In this document: piece by piece, positions 8,069-17,228 of the stretch
How positions within the stretch are numbered: position 1 is the stretch's first letter
How the letters are laid out: the number at the start of each line of letters is the position of its first letter
Assembly: GCA_964520905.1 (NCBI GenBank)
Contig: CAZFQL010000019.1
Location: 3,546 to 67,545 of the forward strand
DNA: 64,000 nt
Direction of reading: 5' to 3'
Origin: JAGVIE01 sp964520905
Lineage (GTDB): Bacteria; Bacteroidota; Ignavibacteria; UBA10030; SZUA-254
Notes under the pieces: generated by a model
Told to the model about the DNA's origin: nothing
Database searches by the model: none
The model's input: only the letters and a program-made list of their open reading frames with translations
Position numbers and translations under genes: made by a program

Positions 8069-8404
8069 TTATCTAATCTTCAACGCCTCGCCGACGGTTG
8101 GATAGACTTTAAAAAATTTCATCAGATCGGTTTTCGTTAGCATCTCCTCGATGTTGCAATTGATGTTCGTCAGATGAAGCTTGCCTTCATATTTTTCCAT
8201 CAATTTTCTTGTCCCGACCAGCCAGCCGAGAGCCAATCCGCCAACATGTTCAACCTGTGCTAAGTCAACCACTACATTTTTAATAGCAGGGTTAACATGA
8301 TTTTGGATAGCTTTTTTTAACTCACTCACATCTACCTCCGATGTGAGATTCCCTTTCAGACTGAGAACAAGTGCACCATTATCGACTCTGTGTGTTATGT
8401 TCAT
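8069..8404 (-). CDS. STAS-domain protein lacking the phospho-acceptor serine
   Basis: 111 aa, a single STAS domain of the SpoIIAA/RsbV class. These small cytoplasmic proteins bind anti-sigma kinases or act as partner-switch adaptors. The fold is recognisable from the VVVDLAQVEHVGGLALGWLV core (residues 44-63) and flanking strands. In the canonical loop (DSSGLG) the Asp and phosphorylated Ser are conserved. Here the matching segment is GGLALG (55-60), so no serine is available. It may be a constitutive binder, or belong to a STAS class not controlled by phosphorylation. No kinase or phosphatase gene is adjacent. The gene is monocistronic with its own terminator. Confidence 0.85.
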   Translation of the reverse strand: MNITHRVDNGALVLSLKGNLTSEVDVSELKKAIQNHVNPAIKNVVVDLAQVEHVGGLALGWLVGTRKLMEKYEGKLHLTNINCNIEEMLTKTDLMKFFKVYPTVGEALKIR

Positions 8405-8507
8405 ACAGGTATAACAGCAAGCTAAAAGGATTCGTTCCTATGATCGACACATCTTCATTAATAATCACCGGTTGGTTAATTCTTTATCGAAAAAAGACCG
8501 GAGTTTA

Positions 8508-8996
8508 TTATTGTCGAGTTATCGCTACCTGAACTTCAGCAGGTTTTAGAACATGCAAATCGGAGGAATTAATTTCGACAAGAAAACCGCGCTTACCTGC
8601 ATTTATATATATTACCGGCAATTCAAATATCGTTTTTTCCACATACACGGGTAATTGAACTCTGGTGCCGAAAGGACTCATCCCGCCGAAGACATAACCG
8701 GTCACTCTTTCAGCGTTCTTTTCATCACATGGCTCAACGCTTTTGACACCGAGAAAGCGTGCGAGGTTTTTTGTCGATACCTCGTAATCGCCGTGCATCA
8801 AAACTATGAGCGGCTTCTTCTCGTTCGTCTCCATTATGATCGTTTTGATTGTAGCACGCTCAGAAACTCCGAGTGCCGCCGATGCAACACGCGTACCGCC
8901 ATGCTCTTCATATGTATAAAAATGGGGAGTGAACTTGATCTTATTATCACGCAAGAAACGAATTGCAGATGTGGTGGGAATATCGGGCTTCTTCAT
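8508..8996 (-). CDS. ybaK: YbaK/EbsC-type aminoacyl-tRNA deacylase
   Basis: Hydrolyses mischarged tRNA, typically Cys-tRNA(Pro), in trans; cytoplasmic. 162 aa, the family size. Family features are the N-terminal helix-strand IKFTPHFYTYEEHGG, the KTIIM lysine strand, and the substrate-loop motif GYVFGGMSPFGTR near residues 105-117, where the family has GG(I/V)SPxG. The exact tRNA specificity in the INS superfamily cannot be read with certainty. Its start overlaps the neighbouring gene stop by 4 bases (ATGA), so translation is likely coupled. Confidence 0.88.
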   Translation of the reverse strand: MKKPDIPTTSAIRFLRDNKIKFTPHFYTYEEHGGTRVASAALGVSERATIKTIIMETNEKKPLIVLMHGDYEVSTKNLARFLGVKSVEPCDEKNAERVTGYVFGGMSPFGTRVQLPVYVEKTIFELPVIYINAGKRGFLVEINSSDLHVLKPAEVQVAITRQ

Positions 8997-9337
8997 CGCT
9001 CTATCTTCTGTTCCGGATATTTATTCCTGAGCCATCCATATTTTTCTAAATCAATTTTATCACCGGAGAAACGGATCCCATCTATCTCAAGCAACCTTTT
9101 TTGCTGACGGTATGCACTGCTATTCTTGGGAAATGAAATTCTTCCTTGCGAATTAATTACACGGTGCCAGGGTATTTTCGATCCCGGCGGGAGACTTCTA
9201 AGCGCATACCCGACTAACCGCGCCTGATTGATAAAACCGCACAGCCGCGCAATCTCACCGTAAGTTGCGACTTTTCCCTTCGGTACATGTCGGATTGTTT
9301 CGTAAACCGTTTGATAATTATCGATAACCTTTGGCAT
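8993..9337 (-). CDS. Alkyltransferase-like (ATL) DNA-binding protein
   Basis: 114 aa, related to the C-terminal domain of O6-methylguanine-DNA methyltransferase. The active-site PCHR is PWHR here (W57), as in E. coli YbaZ/Atl1, so it should bind O6-alkylguanine and flag it for nucleotide-excision repair rather than remove the alkyl group. The helix-turn-helix GKVATYGEIARLCG (21-34) and the arginine finger in NQARLVGYALR (R40) are intact. I choose the ATG 8 bases after the upstream stop; a longer in-frame start would overlap the preceding esterase gene. It overlaps ybaK by 4 bases. Confidence 0.9.
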   Translation of the reverse strand: MPKVIDNYQTVYETIRHVPKGKVATYGEIARLCGFINQARLVGYALRSLPPGSKIPWHRVINSQGRISFPKNSSAYRQQKRLLEIDGIRFSGDKIDLEKYGWLRNKYPEQKIER

Positions 9338-9345
9338 GATGCCGC

Positions 9346-10491
9346 TTACTGTCCATACATAAATCTGAGAGGTCGCCACAAACGCTTAGCCCATGCGCGT
9401 TCGTTATGTTCAGCTTCTTTATCGTTGAACCACCGAAGATTTTCATTCATCCTGAATCCGATCTTTTGTAAAGCGCCAAGCATATTTTCACATCCGGGTT
9501 GAAGCCGCGTTTCCATTCCTGCACCTCCGTTATCCATATAGATTCTGATCTTCTTATCGGGTCCGCTATAACTTTCGATACTGCGAGTTAAACTTTCTCT
9601 GAATAACGAAGAAACACATCCTGCTTGTGAGAATATTTCAGGATAATTCCACACGACAAGAAAAGAAATTAATCCACCCATCGAAGAACCCATGACCGAT
9701 GTATTCTCCCGTTCCGGCATCGTACGGTAAGTCGAGTCGATCATCGGTTTGATTCGCTCAACTATAAATTTCATGTATGCCCGCCCGAGTTTAGTGTCGT
9801 CATATTCATTATCGCGGTCGGGAGTATTATAAATTCCTACCACAATTATCTCACGCATCTTTCCGGAGCGGATAAGACTGTCTGCAACTTCATCCACACG
9901 CCAATCATATCCGATAAAAGAAGTTGCCGGATCGATTATGTTTTGTCCGTCGTGCATATAAAGCGCTGGATAACGTTTTAATGTATCCGTTTCATACGAC
10001 GGCGGAAGCCAGACGATCAGGTCTCGTTTATAATTCAAACCTTCACCTGCAAGTTCACGATGATACTTCACGATTCCGACGATTGTTTTAGCAAATTTGA
10101 ATCCGATATCTCCCCAATCTATCGGTCGAAGTGTGATTGTAGTATCGGCAATAACAGTTGTTTGATTATTGGGAGGAATTTCTCCGTCTATATATATTGC
10201 CTGACTATTCCATGAACCGCGAGTTATCTTATACTCAAACTCGAATCCTACCGGAAGCTGAAGATTGATCGACCAGACAGATTTATCTTTCTTTTCCAGC
10301 TTGATTAATCCGGGGTTCCAATCTCCGGCGGCAGGATAATTACCGGAAATATAAAGTTGCGCATCATCCGGTGTCGATGATGGTGCAATTACATTGATTG
10401 TAATAACCGCCTGCTTCTCACCGCATGAAATCAGAGTCATCATTAGAATGACCTCCATAATATATAACAACGGTATGAAGAATTTTAACAT
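9346..10491 (-). CDS. Lipoprotein esterase of the enterochelin-esterase type with CBM20-like domain
   Basis: Predicted lipoprotein: signal peptide with lipobox LISC, lipidated C23. Residues about 28-125 resemble a CBM20/E-set starch-binding domain (YISGNYPAAGDWNP). The rest is an alpha/beta hydrolase of the esterase D/Fes family, with YMHDGQN, nucleophile S270 in MGSSMGG, an acidic residue around D320 and a His in AEHNERAW near 362. It probably cleaves an ester on a carbohydrate or siderophore at the envelope. I prefer this ATG because it gives a standard lipoprotein signal; an upstream TTG 10 codons earlier is possible. It lies in a leftward run with two lipoprotein genes upstream. Confidence 0.82.
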   Translation of the reverse strand: MLKFFIPLLYIMEVILMMTLISCGEKQAVITINVIAPSSTPDDAQLYISGNYPAAGDWNPGLIKLEKKDKSVWSINLQLPVGFEFEYKITRGSWNSQAIYIDGEIPPNNQTTVIADTTITLRPIDWGDIGFKFAKTIVGIVKYHRELAGEGLNYKRDLIVWLPPSYETDTLKRYPALYMHDGQNIIDPATSFIGYDWRVDEVADSLIRSGKMREIIVVGIYNTPDRDNEYDDTKLGRAYMKFIVERIKPMIDSTYRTMPERENTSVMGSSMGGLISFLVVWNYPEIFSQAGCVSSLFRESLTRSIESYSGPDKKIRIYMDNGGAGMETRLQPGCENMLGALQKIGFRMNENLRWFNDKEAEHNERAWAKRLWRPLRFMYGQ

Positions 10492-10526
10492 AAATACAAT
10501 CCGATATTGTTTCGAGACCAACTTAA

Positions 10527-11861
10527 TTAACGAAGATCGTTCACAATAACAAAATAATTTTTCCCGGACTGTACATTCACAGAATCTGTTTTCAGTAGAT
10601 AACCAGATTCATTCACCCGCAAATCATATTTACCCGGGGGCAGAGACAATCTGGCAATTTGGATCTCCGCGGGCAGAGTTCTCCATCCCCTCAAATCGGC
10701 TTGCTCGGTTGCGCCGACAATTAGATCGATTGCTAAACTACCGAGGAAATTATTCGTTTCGTTCCTCCCTTTTTTCATTTCAGATTTCATCTTTTCTGCC
10801 GCGAGAAATTTTAACAGCGCGCGCCCGCCGCTCTTCAGATATATTAATGCCAGCCGGTCAGCGAGAGATTTTTCAGCGATCGCTGTTATGTTTTCCGCAA
10901 GCTCGGTTGAAGTTCTAACTGAATCTGAATTCGAAATCGCAATAATCTCATATGTCGCACCACCTTTATATCTCGGAGCAAATTTCGGCAGTGCAATCTG
11001 AAATGTATGCAGCACACCAGACGAATCCGGTATACTTACAGCAGACTTCTCCTGCATTTTAATCGGACATTTACCTGCGTACGTCAGCACGATGATGCTT
11101 CCTTCCTGCTTCTCACCGATATTATATTGCTGACCTCCTAACGACTGATACTTATCTACTTCATCAGTGAACGACATCAACCTCGCCGTTCTGACTAAAT
11201 CATCAAGAAGAAAACCGGGTGCTGGTGTGCCGTATTCTTTAGAATAATTCTCGTAAGCTTCATAAGAGTTACGGTAGGAGATAAACGCGTCGTTAATCTC
11301 GCCGGCAGATTCATACAATGCGCCGGTAATATATCGTATGAAAGCATCTTCCTTATATGTATTCTTATCGTCATACTGCCTCGCGTACTCCCTCAGTTTG
11401 AGATCGACTTTTCTCGCTTCGACCAGCGCATCATCCGTCATGCCCTTCTTAGCGTAATCTAATGCAAGAAAGACGTTGATAAGAACTTTCTCGAAATCTT
11501 CGCCGTCGTATGGAAGGATATTATCGTTAACAACTACTGATAAAACCTGCTGAGAAATACTTTTGGTGTAAAGGTCTTCAATCTCTTTTTCTGCGGCAAA
11601 GAAGTAACCGATGCTTGAATCATATTCGCCGGCATAATGGAAGAGCGTACCCATATCGAGATTATAAAGAACAGAACTTTTATCACCGTATAAATTTCTG
11701 TTCTGCCTGACATCGGTTATTGCACCGGGATAATTTCCATTGGTGATATTATCATCGACATCTCGATAAAATTTAGATGTATTAGAACAGGAGATGAGCA
11801 AAAAAGAAAGCGCTGCAATATAACACCACAGCGCTTTTCTGAATAATCCGGAATCGGGCAT
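10527..11861 (-). CDS. COG3014-type lipoprotein
   Basis: 444 aa with lipobox LLISC (C25). The N-terminal half is helical, TPR-like (LYNLDMGTLFHYAGEYDSSI, ALDYAKKGMTDDALVEARKV, RYITGALYESAGEINDAF). The C-terminal part is beta-rich and ends in a PPGKYDLRVNESG-type strand. It resembles the uncharacterised COG3014 family, commonly encoded next to LpoB-like lipoproteins, as here. The likely place is the periplasmic face of the outer membrane; function unknown. The gap to the LpoB-like gene is only 23 bases, so they form one operon. Confidence 0.82.
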   Translation of the reverse strand: MPDSGLFRKALWCYIAALSFLLISCSNTSKFYRDVDDNITNGNYPGAITDVRQNRNLYGDKSSVLYNLDMGTLFHYAGEYDSSIGYFFAAEKEIEDLYTKSISQQVLSVVVNDNILPYDGEDFEKVLINVFLALDYAKKGMTDDALVEARKVDLKLREYARQYDDKNTYKEDAFIRYITGALYESAGEINDAFISYRNSYEAYENYSKEYGTPAPGFLLDDLVRTARLMSFTDEVDKYQSLGGQQYNIGEKQEGSIIVLTYAGKCPIKMQEKSAVSIPDSSGVLHTFQIALPKFAPRYKGGATYEIIAISNSDSVRTSTELAENITAIAEKSLADRLALIYLKSGGRALLKFLAAEKMKSEMKKGRNETNNFLGSLAIDLIVGATEQADLRGWRTLPAEIQIARLSLPPGKYDLRVNESGYLLKTDSVNVQSGKNYFVIVNDLR

Positions 11862-11884
11862 CTGGAAAAAGGAAATTGAGATGA

Positions 11885-12496
11885 TTAAAATTTCGTTTTA
11901 CCCTGGGAGATCAGCTTCTTTATCTTCTTCTCGCCGATCCACACTTTCTTATTCGATTCGATATTGATAAGTTCGAGATTAACCTGATAATATTTCACTT
12001 TCTCACCTTCCGCCTGGTCGATGATGGTTGTGATGTCTCCCTGCAGTATGAAATCGGCGCCGAACTCCCGGCGGAATTTCTTTACAGTTTCATCCGATGC
12101 GTTTTCCTGCTGGTCGGCACGTTCATCACGAACTTCCTGACGCTCTTCTTTGTTGGCAACGAAATCTACCCTGCCTGAATTGATCAACTCACGTTCAAGA
12201 TTTTTCGTAAACGGAATAGTTGCAATATGTTCGCTGGAACGGTTCCTGACGGTTCCTACAATTACAGTAGGAGCTTTTTGCTTTTCGCCTTTGAATTCTC
12301 CGACCCACGGACGCGAGAGTACATCCTTAATCATTTCTTCTGCAACGAGACGCGAATCGGTATCGTTCCAATCTCCGCTGAGATCGATTGTCGTCCCTGG
12401 ATCAACACGTGTGATTGTTTTCTGTGAACTGCATCCGGAAAGAACCATGATGCCGATGGCAAACAGAACAAACGCGAAATTTATTGATGATTTCAT
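11885..12496 (-). CDS. LpoB-like lipoprotein (penicillin-binding protein activator family)
   Basis: 203 aa lipoprotein with lipobox LSGC (C22). The mature domain has the LpoB/COG3417 layout: DLSGDWNDTDSRLVAEEMI, then PTVIVGTVRNRSSEHIAT, then FGADFILQGDITTI, and a C-terminal strand QVNLELINIESNKKVWIGEK. In E. coli, LpoB crosses the periplasm to activate PBP1b. Here the linker is very short and a long charged insert (about 118-145) is present, so the partner is uncertain. First gene of the run lpoB-like, COG3014, esterase. Confidence 0.85.
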   Translation of the reverse strand: MKSSINFAFVLFAIGIMVLSGCSSQKTITRVDPGTTIDLSGDWNDTDSRLVAEEMIKDVLSRPWVGEFKGEKQKAPTVIVGTVRNRSSEHIATIPFTKNLERELINSGRVDFVANKEERQEVRDERADQQENASDETVKKFRREFGADFILQGDITTIIDQAEGEKVKYYQVNLELINIESNKKVWIGEKKIKKLISQGKTKF

Positions 12497-12556
12497 ATTT
12501 TCTCCTGAAATTTTGTTGTGCGTGATAAGATAATAAAAAAGTTCAAGTATATCAAT

Positions 12557-12796
12557 TTAGATGCCGTCATATTGCGCCCTGACTATATCTTCAGCCCTTC
12601 CGGTATTTTCTTCCGCGACATAAAGATCGACACCCTGTCCGGTGAATATATCACTGCCGCCGCCCGCGCCTGAACCGCTGATTCCATAATCGGGCGCTTT
12701 AAGGAGGGATAGAATCCCTTCTGCTTCAAGTGATTGTTGTGCCATTTCAGCAAGCAATCGATTTGGGAAATTTTTTATAAGTATCAGATTAAGCAT
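12557..12796 (-). CDS. DUF2007-type small protein
   Basis: 79 aa. It has the pattern of DUF2007 (putative signal-transducing) proteins: an opening strand LNLILIKNFPNRLLAEMAQQ, a helix, a glycine-rich loop SGSGAGGGSD (residues 40-49) and a closing strand and helix VDLYVAEENTGRAEDIV. It is probably a cytosolic ferredoxin-like fold of unknown role. It follows the fumarase gene by 12 bases and is likely co-transcribed with it. Confidence 0.78.
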   Translation of the reverse strand: MLNLILIKNFPNRLLAEMAQQSLEAEGILSLLKAPDYGISGSGAGGGSDIFTGQGVDLYVAEENTGRAEDIVRAQYDGI

Positions 12797-12808
12797 TGGT
12801 TTAATTAA

Positions 12809-14335
12809 TTATATTTTCACCGGTTCTGCAAACTTCGCCAGCTCCTGAGCCGAAGCTTTCTCAACATCTGCATGCAAGCTGTTCCCATGGGCATCCATTG
12901 TGACAATCGCGGGAAAATCTTTTACCGTTATGTGCCACATCGCTTCGGGTATTCCGAACTCGAGGAAATCCACTCCGGTAACCTCAGTAATACATTTGGT
13001 GTAATACTGTGCCGCACCGCCGATTGCGTTAAGATAAACCGCTCCGTGTTCCTTCAAAGCGGCAAGTGTCTTCGCACCCATCCCGCCCTTGCCGATAACT
13101 GCACGGACACCGAACTTTTTAATTACATCTGCCTGGTAGGGTTCTTCACGTCCGCTTGTTGTTGGACCTGCGGCGTTCATAAACCATTTCTCATCTTTTT
13201 TCAAAGCTACCGGACCGCAATGATAAATCGCGCCGCCGTGTAAATCTACCGGCGAATCATGCGAGATCAGATGATGATGCAACGAATCCCTTCCGGTATG
13301 TATGGTTCCATTCAATAGAACTATATCACCGACTTTCAAATTCCTGACTGCCTCTTCGGAGAGAGGTGTTGTTAAGGAAATTTCCCGACCCGTGAGCGGC
13401 AGTTTGGTTTCCGTCGCCATCTTACGCGAGGGCGTATCGTCTTTGTAAAGCCATCGTTTAATTGCGCCGGTTTTTGCATCGAGCACAACTCCGAGACGGC
13501 GAAACGCCCAGCAATCGTACGCAACCGATACGAAGAAGCTTGCAGGCAAACGATTATATGTGCCGATCTTGCAGCCGATGAGTGTCGCCTTACCGCCGAA
13601 GCCCATCGTCCCGATCCCGAGTTTATTTGCGTTCTCTAAAATGTAATTTTCCAATTTCGCAAGCTCCGGGTTCGGATTGATATCGTCAAGTGAACGGAAT
13701 AATTGTTGCTTTGCTAATGAATATCCCGTCGTTCTATCACCGCCAACCCCGACTCCTATCGCCCCAATACTGCATCCGTGTCCCTGCGCTTGCCATACAG
13801 CATGCATTATACACTTGCGAATACCGTCTATGTTTCTATCGGCGCGTCCGAGGTTCGGTAATTCACAAGGCACCGAGTACTGTATATTTTTATTTTCGCA
13901 TCCGCCGCCTTTGAGCAGTAACTTGACTTCAATCTCGTCTTGATTTTCCCATTGATGGAAATGTACGACAGGTGTTCCGGGTCCGAGGTTGTTGCCGCTA
14001 TTCTTGCCTGTCAATGAATCTACAGAGTTCGGACGCAGCTTGCCCTGCTTTGTCGCCTCGGCAATCGCCTCATCAATCTCTTTCTCCATAATTATCTGAT
14101 TGGCGCCCGCCGGTGTTTTAATTTCAAACGTGGGCATGCCTGTATCCTGGCAAATCGGAGCAATACTTTCCTGTGCCATATCGATATTAATAGCAATCGT
14201 CTGTAATGCAAGTGCTGCCTGCGTCTTTGGTGTTTCGGATTTTATTGCACGCTCAATCGCTCTTCGTACATCGGGCGGAAGATTGGATGATGTTTCGGAA
14301 ATTAATTTGAGCATACTATCTTTGAATTGATTCAT
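12809..14335 (-). CDS. Class I (iron-sulfur) fumarate hydratase, alpha and beta parts fused
   Basis: Interconverts fumarate and malate in the TCA cycle (cytoplasm) using a labile 4Fe-4S cluster. 508 aa: the alpha domain is about residues 1-290, the beta domain about 320-500 (LKVGDIVLLNGTIHTGRDSL, AAGPTTSGREEPYQ, VIGKGGMG). Candidate cluster ligands are C62 in ICQDTG, C188 in HGCSIGA and C275 in DCWAFRR. The ASCP segment that carries a cysteine in E. coli FumA reads ASFF here, so the third ligand is inferred. The tartrate dehydratase family is related, but the full-length fusion and TCA context favour fumarase. Confidence 0.9.
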   Translation of the reverse strand: MNQFKDSMLKLISETSSNLPPDVRRAIERAIKSETPKTQAALALQTIAINIDMAQESIAPICQDTGMPTFEIKTPAGANQIIMEKEIDEAIAEATKQGKLRPNSVDSLTGKNSGNNLGPGTPVVHFHQWENQDEIEVKLLLKGGGCENKNIQYSVPCELPNLGRADRNIDGIRKCIMHAVWQAQGHGCSIGAIGVGVGGDRTTGYSLAKQQLFRSLDDINPNPELAKLENYILENANKLGIGTMGFGGKATLIGCKIGTYNRLPASFFVSVAYDCWAFRRLGVVLDAKTGAIKRWLYKDDTPSRKMATETKLPLTGREISLTTPLSEEAVRNLKVGDIVLLNGTIHTGRDSLHHHLISHDSPVDLHGGAIYHCGPVALKKDEKWFMNAAGPTTSGREEPYQADVIKKFGVRAVIGKGGMGAKTLAALKEHGAVYLNAIGGAAQYYTKCITEVTGVDFLEFGIPEAMWHITVKDFPAIVTMDAHGNSLHADVEKASAQELAKFAEPVKI

Positions 14336-14545
14336 GCGAAATACTCCTCTATCTAATATTCGATAATAATTGAGTTTGTGTTCGGATATCGGCTATTTTC
14401 TTGTTTGTTTGAATATACTAAATGATGAGTGGACTTTCAAATAAAAAAGGGCTTTCATAATTAACCGTCGTCATACGAGTTCCGCCTTCAAACAACCTTC
14501 ATCACTGCTCATTTGGACAGTAGACAAAAGCATTATAACTCTAAT

Positions 14546-16681
14546 CTACAAATATATACCGAGCGATACTGACCCGATAAAATTCCGTGGAAGTCCCGGC
14601 TCTAAATATACCGGTTTCCCCGTCGAGTTAAGTTGTGGATTTATCCAGACCGACGATGCATATTTTTGATCGGTCAGATTGTTGATGCCAAAAAATCCAC
14701 GCACGAATAACTTGCTGTCCGGAATCTGAAAATTATCCACTCCTACCGAAACATTTATGATATTGTATGCAGGTGTTTTATATAGATTCCTGTCATCGGC
14801 AAAATAATCTCCTACACCCAGTGCCGTAATTTTGGCGTAAGCGCTTTTCAGAACCTTCGGCGCATACCGCAAACCGATGGAATAGAAAAATTCAGGAACG
14901 CCCGACATCTTATTATCTTTAAGGTCGGCATAATGTCCGGCACGCGGCTGATCTATATGAACCGAATCGATTAGGTATTCTTTATACTTGTTGCTCGATA
15001 AAGTAATTGCCGTTTCAAACGATAGCCCGTTATTAAGTTGAAGGTTTATACTAATCTCGGCTCCCATTCTCTGTGTCCTTCCGGCAGTAAAATAATAACC
15101 GCCGTTATCATACGGAATGATATCATTCCTCACCTCGAGCCAGTAGAATGCGGCATCGTAAATCAAAGAGCCAATACGGTCTTCTCCTCCCAAGAGGACA
15201 ATGTGTTTCGTTCCCAATTCAACCGTTATCGATGTGATCGGTTCCAAAAGCGGATTTAGCGCCCTGATGGTATTTGTCCCGAAAGTTGGAACAGGATCGA
15301 CTTCATTTCCTGCCGGAGCTTCTACACCACCGCCAAGATTCGCATAAATACTTTGCGTTGCGGAAAGACGATATGTTATACCCGCCTTTGGGGTAATTTG
15401 TTCGAACGATTTGCTGTCATCCAACTGCGGCGAGATATAATCATCGTAATAATATGTTATGTTATCGTATCGTGCACCTAAGATAGCGCTTAACTTATTT
15501 CCAAGCGATATCTCATTCTGAATGAATACGCCGAAATTGTTCGCTCCCTCTCTTTTGTTCGCCTTTACCGTTGTATCTCGCTCTCCTGATGCTGTAAGAG
15601 TATAAAAGTGCAAAGCGCCATCCTGGTATGCCTCATCGGCTCCAACCAACAGAATATTTTTCACTTCATCGCTGAATGAAATATTATTTCGGTACGTCGC
15701 ATTGCCTCCAACGTGGTAGCGATTGAAATCGCGGAATGTTCCCCGCTCCGACCTTTGCAGATACTTCGTACCGATGAATGCCGAAGTCGAAATGCTGTTA
15801 GCCGGATTGATGTCGTGCGACAGCGTTACGCCGATACGACCGAGACGGTTGAATCTTCTTTCATCCCGTTTGATGAAAGTTGAATCCGCCTGCTCGGCGA
15901 GCGAATCGTACTGCGCTTGCGAAAGCGGACCCGGAATTCTGAAGAGATTGCTGCTTCCCGTCAAATACACTCCTAACGATGTGCGCTCACCAAGAGGTGA
16001 AACTATTCCAGTATTAATTAATGATTGCGTACTGCCGGAGTGGTAACGCCATCCTTTGGAGTTAGTATTACTCAGAGACAAAAAGAAGCGACCTGCGTCG
16101 AGCGTCGTCCCGGCTTGAACCATTTCTTTGTGAAAGCCATAACTGCCGAATGAAGATTGAACATTTGCGTATGGTTCATCGAACCCGGAATTGGAGATAA
16201 CATTTACCACGCCACCTGACGCGTTCCCCCACACTGCAGAGGCGTTAGACCGCACAACTTCCACACTGCCCGCGCCGGAGATGTCGATAAGGTCCATCGA
16301 TGTTCTGCCGTCTGGTTCTGTCTCGGGAAAACCATCCAGCAGAATTCGAATTCCTCGCGACGTTCCTGCATTCGATTTTGCTCCAGCACCGCGTGCGCCG
16401 AATCCGCGTATGGATATTCGGACGTCCTGATTTCCGTACCGTGATTGCGCAAGCACACCGGGAATGCTCGAAAGAATTTCATCGATTCCATATCCCTTGC
16501 CCGCGAGTGTTCCGTTCACATTGATTACACTTAGAGCGAGCGGGACTTCAATCCACGGCTCTGCGATCCGTGTTGCCGTTATCGTAACAGGTTTTAGTTT
16601 ATATCTGACGGTATCCTCCTGTGAATAGCAATCATTGAATAAAAAAAGGAATACAATCAAGAGAAAGATAAAGCGTTTCAT
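14546..16681 (-). CDS. TonB-dependent outer-membrane receptor
   Basis: 711 aa beta-barrel transporter driven by TonB. It has a signal peptide (MKRFIFLLIVFLFLFNDCYS), a TonB-box-like PVTITATRI, and a plug with the family signature IDEILSSIPGVLAQSRYGNQ and ISIRGFGARG. It continues with LLDGFPETEPDGRTSMDLID and VEVVRSNASAVWGNASGG. The barrel ends with aromatic/leucine strands, last residues SVSLGIYL. There is no N-terminal FecR-interacting or carboxypeptidase-like domain. The plug resembles ferric-siderophore receptors, but the substrate is not readable. AAAAGGATC precedes the ATG. A small exported ORF lies just upstream. Confidence 0.93.
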   Translation of the reverse strand: MKRFIFLLIVFLFLFNDCYSQEDTVRYKLKPVTITATRIAEPWIEVPLALSVINVNGTLAGKGYGIDEILSSIPGVLAQSRYGNQDVRISIRGFGARGAGAKSNAGTSRGIRILLDGFPETEPDGRTSMDLIDISGAGSVEVVRSNASAVWGNASGGVVNVISNSGFDEPYANVQSSFGSYGFHKEMVQAGTTLDAGRFFLSLSNTNSKGWRYHSGSTQSLINTGIVSPLGERTSLGVYLTGSSNLFRIPGPLSQAQYDSLAEQADSTFIKRDERRFNRLGRIGVTLSHDINPANSISTSAFIGTKYLQRSERGTFRDFNRYHVGGNATYRNNISFSDEVKNILLVGADEAYQDGALHFYTLTASGERDTTVKANKREGANNFGVFIQNEISLGNKLSAILGARYDNITYYYDDYISPQLDDSKSFEQITPKAGITYRLSATQSIYANLGGGVEAPAGNEVDPVPTFGTNTIRALNPLLEPITSITVELGTKHIVLLGGEDRIGSLIYDAAFYWLEVRNDIIPYDNGGYYFTAGRTQRMGAEISINLQLNNGLSFETAITLSSNKYKEYLIDSVHIDQPRAGHYADLKDNKMSGVPEFFYSIGLRYAPKVLKSAYAKITALGVGDYFADDRNLYKTPAYNIINVSVGVDNFQIPDSKLFVRGFFGINNLTDQKYASSVWINPQLNSTGKPVYLEPGLPRNFIGSVSLGIYL

Positions 16682-16780
16682 ATCTGATCCTTTTCAAAAA
16701 GAATAATAATCGATGGGCTTCGCATTTTATAACTCATCATTTACTAAAAGAAATACGAAGACCCCGTTATATAAGTATGG

Positions 16781-17131
16781 TTATATGATCGGATATTGAG
16801 GCGGCGATTTATCCCGGACTGGTTCGGTAGATTCAATTTCGATCCGAAAAACAAAACTTGGTTTGGGTACGATCCCGATAGTAACGGTCTTTAAGGGTGG
16901 AAGAAAAACAAACGCTTTCGGTGCGTTATCCTTATCGAATGTTTCCCAGTTCAAAGTTGGTAGCGATACCGCAACTTGTTTGGTGAATGGATCATTATTA
17001 GGATGATTTTGCTCGTACTCCTCGCTGAACAATTCCGTGCGGAATGCAAAATAATTAAACGCAAACAGAAGATAAAATATCCTGCATGAAAGCTCCCGTA
17101 AAGTTGTATGACCTATGATAATATTAGGCAA
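16781..17131 (-). CDS. Small ORF upstream of TonB receptor, possibly frameshifted
   Basis: About 116 codons beginning at TTG, without a good start or ribosome site. A hydrophobic stretch (RIFYLLFAFNYFAF, about 17-30) precedes a polar segment that ends in SPPQYPII. Short exported proteins with a Pro-Pro C-terminus often accompany TonB receptors in this phylum, but I recognise no family. A separate reading frame starting at 17177 encodes MKTYFNSIILFLLNLIA then stops, a good signal peptide. A single-base frameshift may separate the true start from this body. Treat the product as unproven. Confidence 0.4.
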   Translation of the reverse strand: MPNIIIGHTTLRELSCRIFYLLFAFNYFAFRTELFSEEYEQNHPNNDPFTKQVAVSLPTLNWETFDKDNAPKAFVFLPPLKTVTIGIVPKPSFVFRIEIESTEPVRDKSPPQYPII

Positions 17132-17228
17132 TAAGATTAAGTAAGAACAGAATTATTGAATTGAAGTACGTTTTCATATAATCAGAAAATGACGACATCA
17201 CAAGAGAGAAAGTGACATAGATAGGATT

